A DNA stretch of 15,913 nucleotides from the NCBI GenBank assembly GCA_903904615.1, contig CAIVDG010000225.1, positions 1 through 15,913 of the forward strand, read 5' to 3'. Position 1 is the stretch's first letter. Every line of letters begins with the position of its first letter. Below the pieces are notes generated by a model. The model saw nothing but the letters and a program-made list of their open reading frames with translations, did no database searches and was not told the DNA's origin. Position numbers and translations under genes: made by a program. Shown one piece after another: positions 6,784 through 12,986 of this stretch. This DNA is from an uncultured Acidimicrobiaceae bacterium. GTDB lineage: Bacteria; Actinomycetota; Acidimicrobiia; Acidimicrobiales; Ilumatobacteraceae.

Positions 6784-7875
6784 GTGCTGTCTCAGGTAGT
6801 CACAGAACGCTTTTTTGATGGCCATGCATTGCATGGCCCGACATTGCTTCATTTGTCAGAAGATGGCGTCGTGGAGGCGGTTGAGGCATCAACACGCACG
6901 CCAGATGTCTACTTGGTGTCACCAGGTCTTGTCGATGTTCAGATGAACGGATTCGATGATGTTGATGTGGCCACAGCGTCACGAGAAGACGTACAACGAT
7001 TAGACGCAGCGTTATTAGACGCCGGGACTACATCGTGGCTGGGAACAATTGTGACTGCTCCCCTGCCATCGATGTTGGAGACGCTTCAACGCCTAGACGC
7101 TCACTTGCAGAACACGGCGACGGGGTGTGTGGGTCTGCATGTTGAAGGTCCATTTCTTGGAGCAGCAGTCGGCGCGCACCGTCCCGATTGGATTGTTCCC
7201 ATTGACCTTGAGTGGATTGAGTCCCTTCCCAACAGCGTGAAACTCATCACCATCGCTCCCGAACAACAGAACACCATTCAAGCCATCCAACTATGTACCG
7301 CCAAAGGGATTGCGGTATCGCTCGGTCATTCACGTGCGACTAGGCAACAATTTCATGATGCGGTAAATGCCGGTGCACGGATGGTGACTCACTTGTTCAA
7401 CGGCATGAGTGGTGTTCACCATCGTGACGACGGAGTTGCTCTCTCTGCACTAACGAATGATGCTGTTGTTGCCGGTCTCATTGCAGACCTTGTACATGTG
7501 TCGCCCGATGCCGTGTCCCTTGCTTTCGCAGCCAAGGGGAGAGATTCAATTGCATTGGTATCTGATTCTGTTGCTTGGAATTCCGAGTGGGCGAAGCGTC
7601 GTGGAGTCATTCTGCGAGATGGATCTCCTCGTCTCCCCGATGGAACACTTGCTGGGTCATCGACACCTTTGGCCGAATGTGTTCGGCGCTCCATCGTGGG
7701 CTGTGGTGTCTCTGTTCCTGATGCACTTCGCGCCGCTACCTCCACTCCTGCTCGAGTGTTGGGTTATCCACAGATAGGTACTGTGGCAATAGGTCAATCG
7801 GCCTCCCTGGTGTGTTTCGACGAATCTCTTCACGTCTCACAGACACATCGCCGATTAGTGTTCCAACGTGGCTAA
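6784..7875 (+). CDS. nagA: N-acetylglucosamine-6-phosphate deacetylase
   Basis: NagA removes acetate from GlcNAc-6-phosphate to give glucosamine-6-phosphate, the committed step of amino-sugar and cell-wall recycling. This 363-aa amidohydrolase shows the family motifs in order: SPGLVDVQMNGF (Q53-x-N55, as in the E. coli-type enzyme, not H-x-H), GLHVEGPFL (Glu121), GHSRAT (His182), THLFNGM (His203), IADLVHV (His238) and LVSDS (catalytic Asp261). DGTLAGSSTPL and the C-terminal TSTPARVLG are also typical. It is slightly shorter than the usual ~380 aa, with no key residue missing. GTG at 6784 is chosen from the TAGTTT box 6 nt upstream and the natural N-terminus. Its stop overlaps the tkt start by 8 bp. 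No nagB (deaminase) is adjacent; transketolase and transaldolase follow instead. A 19-nt inverted repeat lies in its first codons. Confidence 0.92.
   Translation: MLSQVVTERFFDGHALHGPTLLHLSEDGVVEAVEASTRTPDVYLVSPGLVDVQMNGFDDVDVATASREDVQRLDAALLDAGTTSWLGTIVTAPLPSMLETLQRLDAHLQNTATGCVGLHVEGPFLGAAVGAHRPDWIVPIDLEWIESLPNSVKLITIAPEQQNTIQAIQLCTAKGIAVSLGHSRATRQQFHDAVNAGARMVTHLFNGMSGVHHRDDGVALSALTNDAVVAGLIADLVHVSPDAVSLAFAAKGRDSIALVSDSVAWNSEWAKRRGVILRDGSPRLPDGTLAGSSTPLAECVRRSIVGCGVSVPDALRAATSTPARVLGYPQIGTVAIGQSASLVCFDESLHVSQTHRRLVFQRG
6820..6838. repeat. Perfect 9-1-9 inverted repeat in the 5' coding region of nagA
   Basis: GGCCATGCA and TGCATGGCC flank a single T. In RNA it would form a 7-bp GC-rich stem with a 5-base loop, starting 36 nt after the nagA start codon. 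It encodes DGHALHGP without visible distortion, so it may be only a codon coincidence. Its place just inside a probably leaderless message could suit an operator or a translation-affecting hairpin. Confidence 0.45.
7764..7772 (+). other. DnaA-box 9-mer (TTATCCACA) inside nagA
   Basis: This is the second exact TTATCCACA in the window, in the nagA codons for VLGYPQIG and on the same strand as the copy at 253. It is isolated and intragenic. A DnaA titration site is possible, but chance is the simpler explanation. Confidence 0.2.
7856..7861 (+). promoter_or_regulatory. Leaderless-type -10 box (TAGTGT) of tkt
   Basis: TAGTGT lies within the last codons of nagA and is followed by exactly 6 nt (TCCAAC) and the GTG at 7868. 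It matches the spacing at the other four exact sites in this window, so tkt probably has an internal promoter as well as readthrough from nagA. Confidence 0.5.
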
Positions 7876-9823
7876 CAAACTGACAGCAGAACAAGACGCG
7901 CTTTCCATCTCGCTTATTCGCGGACTAGCAATGGATGCACCTCTGAAAGCAAAGAGTGGGCATCAAGGAACAGCGATGTCTCTCGCTCCGCTTGCTCATA
8001 TTCTGTACAGCAGAATTCTTCAACATCACCCCGGTCGTCCAGATTGGGTCAATCGCGATCGCATCATTCTGTCGAATGGTCACGCATCAATCCTGCAGTA
8101 TTCAATGCTGTACTTGGGTGGTTGGGGTCTCACACTCGATGACTTGAAGAATTTCCGACAATGGGATTCTGCAACGCCAGGCCACCCCGAAGCTGGTCAC
8201 ACCGCCGGAGTTGAAGTCACCACAGGTCCGCTTGGCCAAGGCTTCGCAAACGCAGTGGGAATGGCTATTGCAGAAGAGCATCTTCGCGCCGTTCACGGAG
8301 CAGACGCAATTGATCATCACACGTATGTCATTGCTGGTGACGGCTGCTTGATGGAAGGCATTAGCCATGAGGCAGCTTCACTAGCGGGACACCTGAAGTT
8401 AGACCACTTGATTTGTGTCTTCGACGACAACAAAATCACTATCGATGGTTCTACAGACCTCACCTGCACCGATGATGTGCCCGCACGTTTTCGGTCGTAC
8501 GGATGGAATGTGATCGAAGCAGGCGAAATCGCTGACGACTGTGACGCATTGGAACAAGTGCTCCTCCAGGCTCGTCACCACCGTGGCGCCCCCACCATGG
8601 TGGTGTTGCGTTCTCACATCGGATTTCCCTCGCCAGAACTCACAGATAAACACGAAGCACACGGAAATCCTTTTACGGCAGAACTGATCTCTTCAACGAA
8701 GAAGGTCATGGGAATTCCCGACGAACCCTTCTGGGCGCCAGAGGAACTTGTTTCGGCGTATCGCTCCCACTTAGCGGATCGTGGTCAGAAGAGTGTTGAC
8801 GACTGGACCTCAAAGAATTCCGCAGAGACCCGCGCATTACTGGCATCTCAACATGATCTTCCTGCAGAGGCGTCAATTGCACCTGCGTTGCCCGTTTTCG
8901 ATTCCAACACAAACTTGGCGACACGACAAGCATTCCAGAAGGTTTTAGAGGCAACGGGCAGCGTGATGCCACACGTACTGGCAGGCGCAGCTGACCTCAC
9001 CGGTAACACCGGAGCCAAGTTGTCGGGAACTTCTGCGTTCTCGTCTACTAATCGATCAGGCAAGCAGGTGTATTACGGCATTCGCGAACACGCAATGGGG
9101 GCAGCCTTGGTAGGCATGGCTCTCCATGGTGGTGTCATTCCTGTTGGAGGAACATTCTTTGTTTTTGCCGACTACATGCGCCCCAGCATCCGTCTCGCCG
9201 CATTGTCGAAGGCTCGTTGTGTTTTCGTCTTTAGTCACGACTCGGTAGGTGTGGGAGAAGACGGCCCAACTCATCAACCGGTTGAACATCTTGCATCTCT
9301 TCGCGCCATTCCGGGTCTTCAAGTCATTCGTCCGGCCGATCCAAATGAAACATCGGCAGCGTGGTTGGCCGCTGTTACGCACGATGGACCCACCGCAATC
9401 ATTTTGTCGCGACAGAACGTGCCATCGCTCACCGACGGCTCTGCAGTGGCCGCTGGAGCCGCGATCGTTCATTCAGTTTCGGCCCCACAGGCGGTCCTTA
9501 TTGGAACAGGTAGCGAATTATCTGTAGCCATGGAAGCCTCGAAAATCTTGAAAGAAGATGGAATCAACGTGAACGTTGTGTCTCTGCCGTCGTGGGAGCG
9601 TTTTGCATCTTTGCCAACTGACCAGCAAGATCGAATCATTCCTCGCTCACTTCCGCGTATCAGCGTGGAAGCTGGATCCACGTTCGGTTGGCATCACATC
9701 GCCACTCACTGTGTCGGCATCGATCGTTTTGGCGCAAGTGCTCCGGGCAATGTCGTTATGGAGAAGCTGGGAATCACAGGCGCGCACGTGGCTGCGGTTG
9801 CCAAGGCGGCAATTCTCGGATGA
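7868..9823 (+). CDS. tkt: Transketolase
   Basis: Transketolase moves two-carbon ketol units between sugar phosphates in the non-oxidative pentose phosphate pathway, using thiamine diphosphate and a divalent metal. The 651-aa chain is full length. It shows KSGHQGTAM (His32), SNGHASI (His72), TPGHPE (His106), the ThDP motif GDG at 157-159 ending in DDNKI (Asn188), LRSHIGFPSP (His250), the cofactor-activating Glu407 in IREHAMG, and GEDGPTHQP (His469). The three parts are the ThDP-binding domain (~1-335), the Pyr domain (~350-515) and the C-terminal domain. The HQGTAM form in place of HPGAPM is the version I associate with actinobacteria. The start is GTG at 7868, overlapping the nagA stop by 8 bp, with a TAGTGT box 6 nt before it. 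It ends in an ATGA overlap with tal, so the two are translationally coupled and co-expressed. Confidence 0.96.
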   Translation: MANKLTAEQDALSISLIRGLAMDAPLKAKSGHQGTAMSLAPLAHILYSRILQHHPGRPDWVNRDRIILSNGHASILQYSMLYLGGWGLTLDDLKNFRQWDSATPGHPEAGHTAGVEVTTGPLGQGFANAVGMAIAEEHLRAVHGADAIDHHTYVIAGDGCLMEGISHEAASLAGHLKLDHLICVFDDNKITIDGSTDLTCTDDVPARFRSYGWNVIEAGEIADDCDALEQVLLQARHHRGAPTMVVLRSHIGFPSPELTDKHEAHGNPFTAELISSTKKVMGIPDEPFWAPEELVSAYRSHLADRGQKSVDDWTSKNSAETRALLASQHDLPAEASIAPALPVFDSNTNLATRQAFQKVLEATGSVMPHVLAGAADLTGNTGAKLSGTSAFSSTNRSGKQVYYGIREHAMGAALVGMALHGGVIPVGGTFFVFADYMRPSIRLAALSKARCVFVFSHDSVGVGEDGPTHQPVEHLASLRAIPGLQVIRPADPNETSAAWLAAVTHDGPTAIILSRQNVPSLTDGSAVAAGAAIVHSVSAPQAVLIGTGSELSVAMEASKILKEDGINVNVVSLPSWERFASLPTDQQDRIIPRSLPRISVEAGSTFGWHHIATHCVGIDRFGASAPGNVVMEKLGITGAHVAAVAKAAILG

Positions 9824-10923
9824 GCTCTCCCCTGCAGTCTGTCTTCAGTGCTCAGGGTCAAAGCCCTTGGCTAGACAATTTGCAGCGCAGTTATCTCACC
9901 AACGGCACTCTTCGTCAACTCATCGAAAATGGTGTTCGCGGCCTCACGTCGAACCCCACCATTTTTCAAAAAGCAATTCAAGGCTCGCAGGACTATGACG
10001 CTCAGTTCACTGAGGAAATCAAACGAGGCCTTTCATCGGAACAGGCCTACTGGGAAATGGTGCTCGCTGACATCAATGGTGCGCTCGACCAATTCAATTC
10101 CTTACATGAGCTATCTAGTGGAGTCGACGGATTTGTGAGTGTGGAAGTTGACCCCACACTTGCGCACGATGGAGATGCCACGTTGACTGCTGCACGACAC
10201 CTGCACAACAGAATCAATCGCTCCAATGTCATGATCAAGATTCCCGCAACGCGTGAAGGTCTTCCGGCAATTAGAACAATGATCGCTGAAGGACGAAGCG
10301 TCAATGTCACTCTTATCTTTAGTCTTCAGCGCTATTCCGAAGTGATGGAGGCCTACATTGCCGGCTTAGAAGATCGCATGAACGCCGGCGAATCCCTATC
10401 CCGTGTCCAAAGTGTGGCAAGTTTTTTCATCAGTCGAGTAGACAACGAAGTTGATCAAATGCTCGACGCAAACGCCTCGCCACAGGCAGCGTCTTTAAAA
10501 GGCAAGGCCGCAATTGCACAAGCCAAACTGGCATATGAGTTATTTACCAAAGCATTTTCCGGCGATCGCTGGCAAGCATTATCGAATGCTGGTGCTCAAG
10601 TTCAACGCCCGCTGTGGGCATCAACTTCAACGAAGAATCCCGCGTACCCAGATACTTTGTACGTAGATGAACTCATCGGCCCTCACACAGTCAATACATT
10701 GCCCGACGCAACTCTTGCTGCATTTGCGGACCACGGAACGGTGGCGCGCACTATCGACACGGATGTTCACATTGCACACGAGGTATGGCAAGACATTCAA
10801 TCTCTTGGTATCGACATGACAGCTGTGGCTGACAAGTTGGAACGAGAAGGTGTTGCATCGTTCATTAAGAGTTTTCAAGAGCTACTCGATGCACTGAGCG
10901 ACAAGGCGTCAACGCTTTCCTGA
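9820..10923 (+). CDS. tal: Transaldolase
   Basis: Transaldolase transfers a dihydroxyacetone unit from sedoheptulose-7-phosphate to glyceraldehyde-3-phosphate, giving erythrose-4-phosphate and fructose-6-phosphate. The 367-aa protein has the length of the larger Tal subtype found in actinobacteria. It shows LTSNPTIF (42-49), WLDNLQR near the N-terminus (Asp19), the Schiff-base lysine Lys140 in NVMIKIPAT, and VNVTLIFSLQRY at 161-172. The ATG at 9820 overlaps the tkt stop as ATGA. A longer in-frame reading from 9688 lies inside tkt and is rejected. Coupling to tkt keeps the two partner enzymes in balance. Unlike many actinobacterial loci, zwf, pgl or pgi do not follow; the next gene encodes a LOG-family protein 14 nt downstream. 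Confidence 0.95.
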   Translation: MSSPLQSVFSAQGQSPWLDNLQRSYLTNGTLRQLIENGVRGLTSNPTIFQKAIQGSQDYDAQFTEEIKRGLSSEQAYWEMVLADINGALDQFNSLHELSSGVDGFVSVEVDPTLAHDGDATLTAARHLHNRINRSNVMIKIPATREGLPAIRTMIAEGRSVNVTLIFSLQRYSEVMEAYIAGLEDRMNAGESLSRVQSVASFFISRVDNEVDQMLDANASPQAASLKGKAAIAQAKLAYELFTKAFSGDRWQALSNAGAQVQRPLWASTSTKNPAYPDTLYVDELIGPHTVNTLPDATLAAFADHGTVARTIDTDVHIAHEVWQDIQSLGIDMTAVADKLEREGVASFIKSFQELLDALSDKASTLS

Positions 10924-10925
10924 AC

Positions 10926-10931
10926 TAGCCT
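10926..10931 (+). promoter_or_regulatory. Leaderless-type -10 box (TAGCCT) of the LOG-family gene
   Basis: TAGCCT sits in the 14-nt gap after tal and is followed by exactly 6 nt (CGCCAT) and the ATG at 10938. No ribosome binding site is seen, so the LOG gene can probably be transcribed on its own as a leaderless message. Confidence 0.5.
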
Positions 10932-10937
10932 CGCCAT

Positions 10938-11963
10938 ATGGGCCTTCAAGAGGATTTTCAGGCAGCAGTTCAACAGATCGAATCGTCATATGCCTCGGCT
11001 ACGCGATCACCTGCAGAACGCCGTTTCTTTCAGCGTCTTCTTAAGGCTTCGGCCGACCTTTACGACGGAGACGGATCTTCGCTGGACGTAAAGATTGCAA
11101 GCACCGCGCTTGAAGAAATGACTCGCGCATTCGACATGTTTGCGCCGTATAGAGACATTCGCAAGGTGTCCATCTTTGGCTCTGCACGCACCACGCCAGA
11201 TAACCCCATCTATTCATTGACGGTCAACACAGCGAAAGAGTTGGCAGACGCTGGATTCATGGTAGTCACCGGCGCTGGCCCCGGAATCATGGAAGCAGGA
11301 ATGAAGGGCGCGGGGCGTGAACGTTCCATTGGTGTGTCTATACGTTTGCCGTTTGAGACCGGAGCGAACTCCATCATTGCGGGCGATGAGAAATACGTCA
11401 GCATGCGTTACTTCTTCACGCGCAAACTGATGCTGGTGAAAGAATCGCATGCGTTTCTGTGTTTACCCGGTGGCTTCGGCACTCTCGATGAAACATTTGA
11501 ACTCCTCACTCTTGCTCAAACCGCAAAGTCAGTCCCGGTGCCCATTGTTTTTCTCGAGGTACCAGGCGACCCTTTCTGGACTCCGCTGATGGCAACTATG
11601 GAGCCCCTCTTGCTGGCTCACGGACTCATCAGCCCCACCGATACGTCTCTGTACAAAATCACAGACAACATTCAAGAAGCCGTCGAGGAAGTTGTGGGCT
11701 TCTATCGCAATTATCACTCCATCCGGTTTGTCGACAATCGCCTTTACATGAGAATGCAAAGAGCGTTGCCCGCGGCCGACGTGCTGGCGTTGTCACAGCA
11801 GTTCTCACACATTTCAGACGGCCAGACATTCGAACAAAGCGGTCCCACGCCTGAAGAGGTGAAAGACGACGACAATCTCAATTTGTCACGAGTTTCGTTC
11901 AATTACACCGCTAAAGGGTTTGCAGACCTTCGACCACTCATTGACGCCATTAACGCGTATTAG
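10938..11963 (+). CDS. LOG-family (Rossmann-fold, TIGR00730-like) nucleotide 5'-monophosphate nucleosidase
   Basis: This 341-aa protein carries the two LOG signatures: TGAGPGIMEAGMKGA (~111-125) and PGGFGTLDE (177-185), with Glu185 and the upstream Arg in FTRKLML (~160-166) as the likely catalytic pair. The family was once called lysine decarboxylase. Characterised members cleave the N-glycosidic bond of AMP-like nucleotides or cytokinin ribotides, giving a free base and ribose-5-phosphate. It has ~75 extra N-terminal residues and a C-terminal extension (~260-341) beyond the ~190-aa core, as in the longer bacterial forms. Ribose-5-phosphate, a product of this reaction, is a substrate for the tkt/tal genes just upstream, which gives a plausible link. 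Whether it makes cytokinin-like compounds or only salvages nucleotides cannot be decided here. Its stop overlaps the end of the convergent 61-aa gene by 3 bp. Confidence 0.85.
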   Translation: MGLQEDFQAAVQQIESSYASATRSPAERRFFQRLLKASADLYDGDGSSLDVKIASTALEEMTRAFDMFAPYRDIRKVSIFGSARTTPDNPIYSLTVNTAKELADAGFMVVTGAGPGIMEAGMKGAGRERSIGVSIRLPFETGANSIIAGDEKYVSMRYFFTRKLMLVKESHAFLCLPGGFGTLDETFELLTLAQTAKSVPVPIVFLEVPGDPFWTPLMATMEPLLLAHGLISPTDTSLYKITDNIQEAVEEVVGFYRNYHSIRFVDNRLYMRMQRALPAADVLALSQQFSHISDGQTFEQSGPTPEEVKDDDNLNLSRVSFNYTAKGFADLRPLIDAINAY

Positions 11964-12145
11964 TGACTGGTCAGATGGTGGATGGCTTTCTCCACCGCTC
12001 GCCGCGCCTGGGAGACGCTCTTTTCTTCCAATGGACGTGTTGTGTGCCCAGCCTCAATTGCATCGGAGAGGAGACGCATTGAGAGGTCATTGAGTTCTTC
12101 AGCAATTGTCTGAAGTTCCGAGGCAATGGTTTCGCGGTCTTTCAC
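11960..12145 (-). CDS. Small helical hypothetical protein (61 aa)
   Basis: I do not recognise a family. The GTG at 12145 has a clear Shine-Dalgarno sequence, GGAGGA, 5 nt upstream, the best ribosome binding site in this window, and that is the main reason to call it. The product is hydrophilic and almost entirely helical (SELQTIAEELNDLSMRLL, then ARRAVEKAIHHL) with hydrophobic residues every three to four positions, as in a small coiled-coil or helical-hairpin protein. It has no cysteines, signal peptide or membrane segment. A longer reading to 12205 would begin before the ribosome binding site and looks wrong. It converges on the LOG gene with a 3-bp tail overlap and diverges from the cysteine-rich gene, so it is a single-gene unit. 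Confidence 0.6.
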   Translation of the reverse strand: MKDRETIASELQTIAEELNDLSMRLLSDAIEAGHTTRPLEEKSVSQARRAVEKAIHHLTSH

Positions 12146-12150
12146 CCTGG

Positions 12151-12156
12151 TCCTCC
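12151..12156 (-). promoter_or_regulatory. Strong ribosome binding site (GGAGGA) fixing the start of the 61-aa gene
   Basis: GGAGGA on the minus strand lies 5 nt before the GTG at 12145. It stands out because most other starts here lack any Shine-Dalgarno sequence. Confidence 0.65.
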
Positions 12157-12233
12157 ATCGAAGCGCATCGTGCGTACATCGATGGTACATCTTCAGTTCA
12201 TCCACGACGGAGGCGCGTTATCACCTAGAGTAA

Positions 12234-12974
12234 ATGACTGTGTTACGAGAAGAGCAGCCACGCGAGTGGGTCAGTTTTGAAGATCCCGATGAATTGCGCA
12301 CATGGATGATTGACGCAACGTTCTTGCGTTCCAATTACAAGTGCATCTATGGCGAAGGTTGCAAGGGAGTACATGACGACCCCACTCCTGAACTGATGCA
12401 GGGTTGCTGTTCTTATGGTGCTCACTTCTTAGACGAAGACGACATGAAGTCGGTGAAGAAGTATGTAAAGCGCCTGAAGCGCAAGCACTGGAAGAATTTC
12501 GACAAGGGTAAAGACGGAAAATGGCTTGTCGGCAAAGGTGACGACATGAAGACCCGCGTCGTGAACGGAGCGTGTATCTTCCACAACCCGCCAGGATTCG
12601 AAGGCGGCACCGGATGTGCATTCCACATCGCTGCGGTTGAGGCTGGAGAACGCCACATGGATTGGAAGCCTGATGTGTGCTGGCAAGTACCTGTGCGACA
12701 TGAGGACTACACGGAAGATGGTGGCTATGTCATCTCCACTATCCGCGAATGGAAACGTCGTGACTGGGGCGAAGGCGGAGATGATTTCCACTGGTGGTGC
12801 ACAGAGTCAGCAGATGCATTTGTGGGCAAAGACCCTGCATACGTGTTCTTCAAAGACGAATTAACAGAGATGATGGGCGCAAAGGCCTACAAAGTGATGG
12901 TGGAGCAACTCACTCGACCAACGGCTGTGCCGCTACCTCATCCTGCTGTGCGCTCACGCACTACAAAGAAGTAG
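12234..12974 (+). CDS. Cysteine-rich putative metal-binding protein, DUF3109/YkgJ-like
   Basis: This 246-aa cytoplasmic protein has eight cysteines in a non-random pattern: C37-x5-C43, the pair C58-C59 followed by SYGAHF, then C114 in GACIFHNP, C128 in GCAFHIAA, C149 in KPDVCWQVPVR and C189 in WWCTES. The order Cys-x5-Cys, CC, CxF, GCxxHxAA and KPxxCxxxPVR resembles the cysteine-cluster proteins annotated as DUF3109 or YkgJ/UPF0153, which probably bind Zn or an Fe-S cluster. No enzymatic role is established for them to my knowledge. It is rich in Trp and in acidic and basic residues, with a highly charged middle (~70-106). The start is ATG at 12234, or possibly GTG at 12240, which has a TAGAGT hexamer 8 nt before it. 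It converges with typA; the two stop codons lie in one palindrome. Confidence 0.7.
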   Translation: MTVLREEQPREWVSFEDPDELRTWMIDATFLRSNYKCIYGEGCKGVHDDPTPELMQGCCSYGAHFLDEDDMKSVKKYVKRLKRKHWKNFDKGKDGKWLVGKGDDMKTRVVNGACIFHNPPGFEGGTGCAFHIAAVEAGERHMDWKPDVCWQVPVRHEDYTEDGGYVISTIREWKRRDWGEGGDDFHWWCTESADAFVGKDPAYVFFKDELTEMMGAKAYKVMVEQLTRPTAVPLPHPAVRSRTTKK

Positions 12975-12986
12975 AACTTCTACTTC
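12968..12986. terminator. Perfect 9-1-9 palindrome at a convergent gene junction, possible bidirectional terminator
   Basis: GAAGTAGAA and TTCTACTTC flank one C. In RNA from either strand this can form a 7-bp stem with a 5-base loop. It holds both stop codons: TAG at 12972-12974 for the cysteine-rich gene and TAG at 12982-12980 for typA. The following T-runs are short (CCTTTT on plus, TTT on minus) and the stem is AT-rich, so as an intrinsic terminator it would be weak. Confidence 0.5.

Noticed and set aside
253..7772. Replication origin suggested by two DnaA boxes
   Set aside because: The boxes are 7.5 kb apart, with no dnaA/dnaN genes, no box cluster and no AT-rich unwinding element.
11955..11970. 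Terminator between the convergent LOG and 61-aa genes
   Set aside because: The genes overlap by 3 bp and no stem-loop with a T-run was seen in the surrounding bases.
12174..12188. Palindrome-like GTACATCGATGGTAC between the 61-aa gene and the cysteine-rich gene
   Set aside because: Outer GTAC arms match, but the centre is offset by one base so the two halves do not line up as a dyad; too weak to call an operator.
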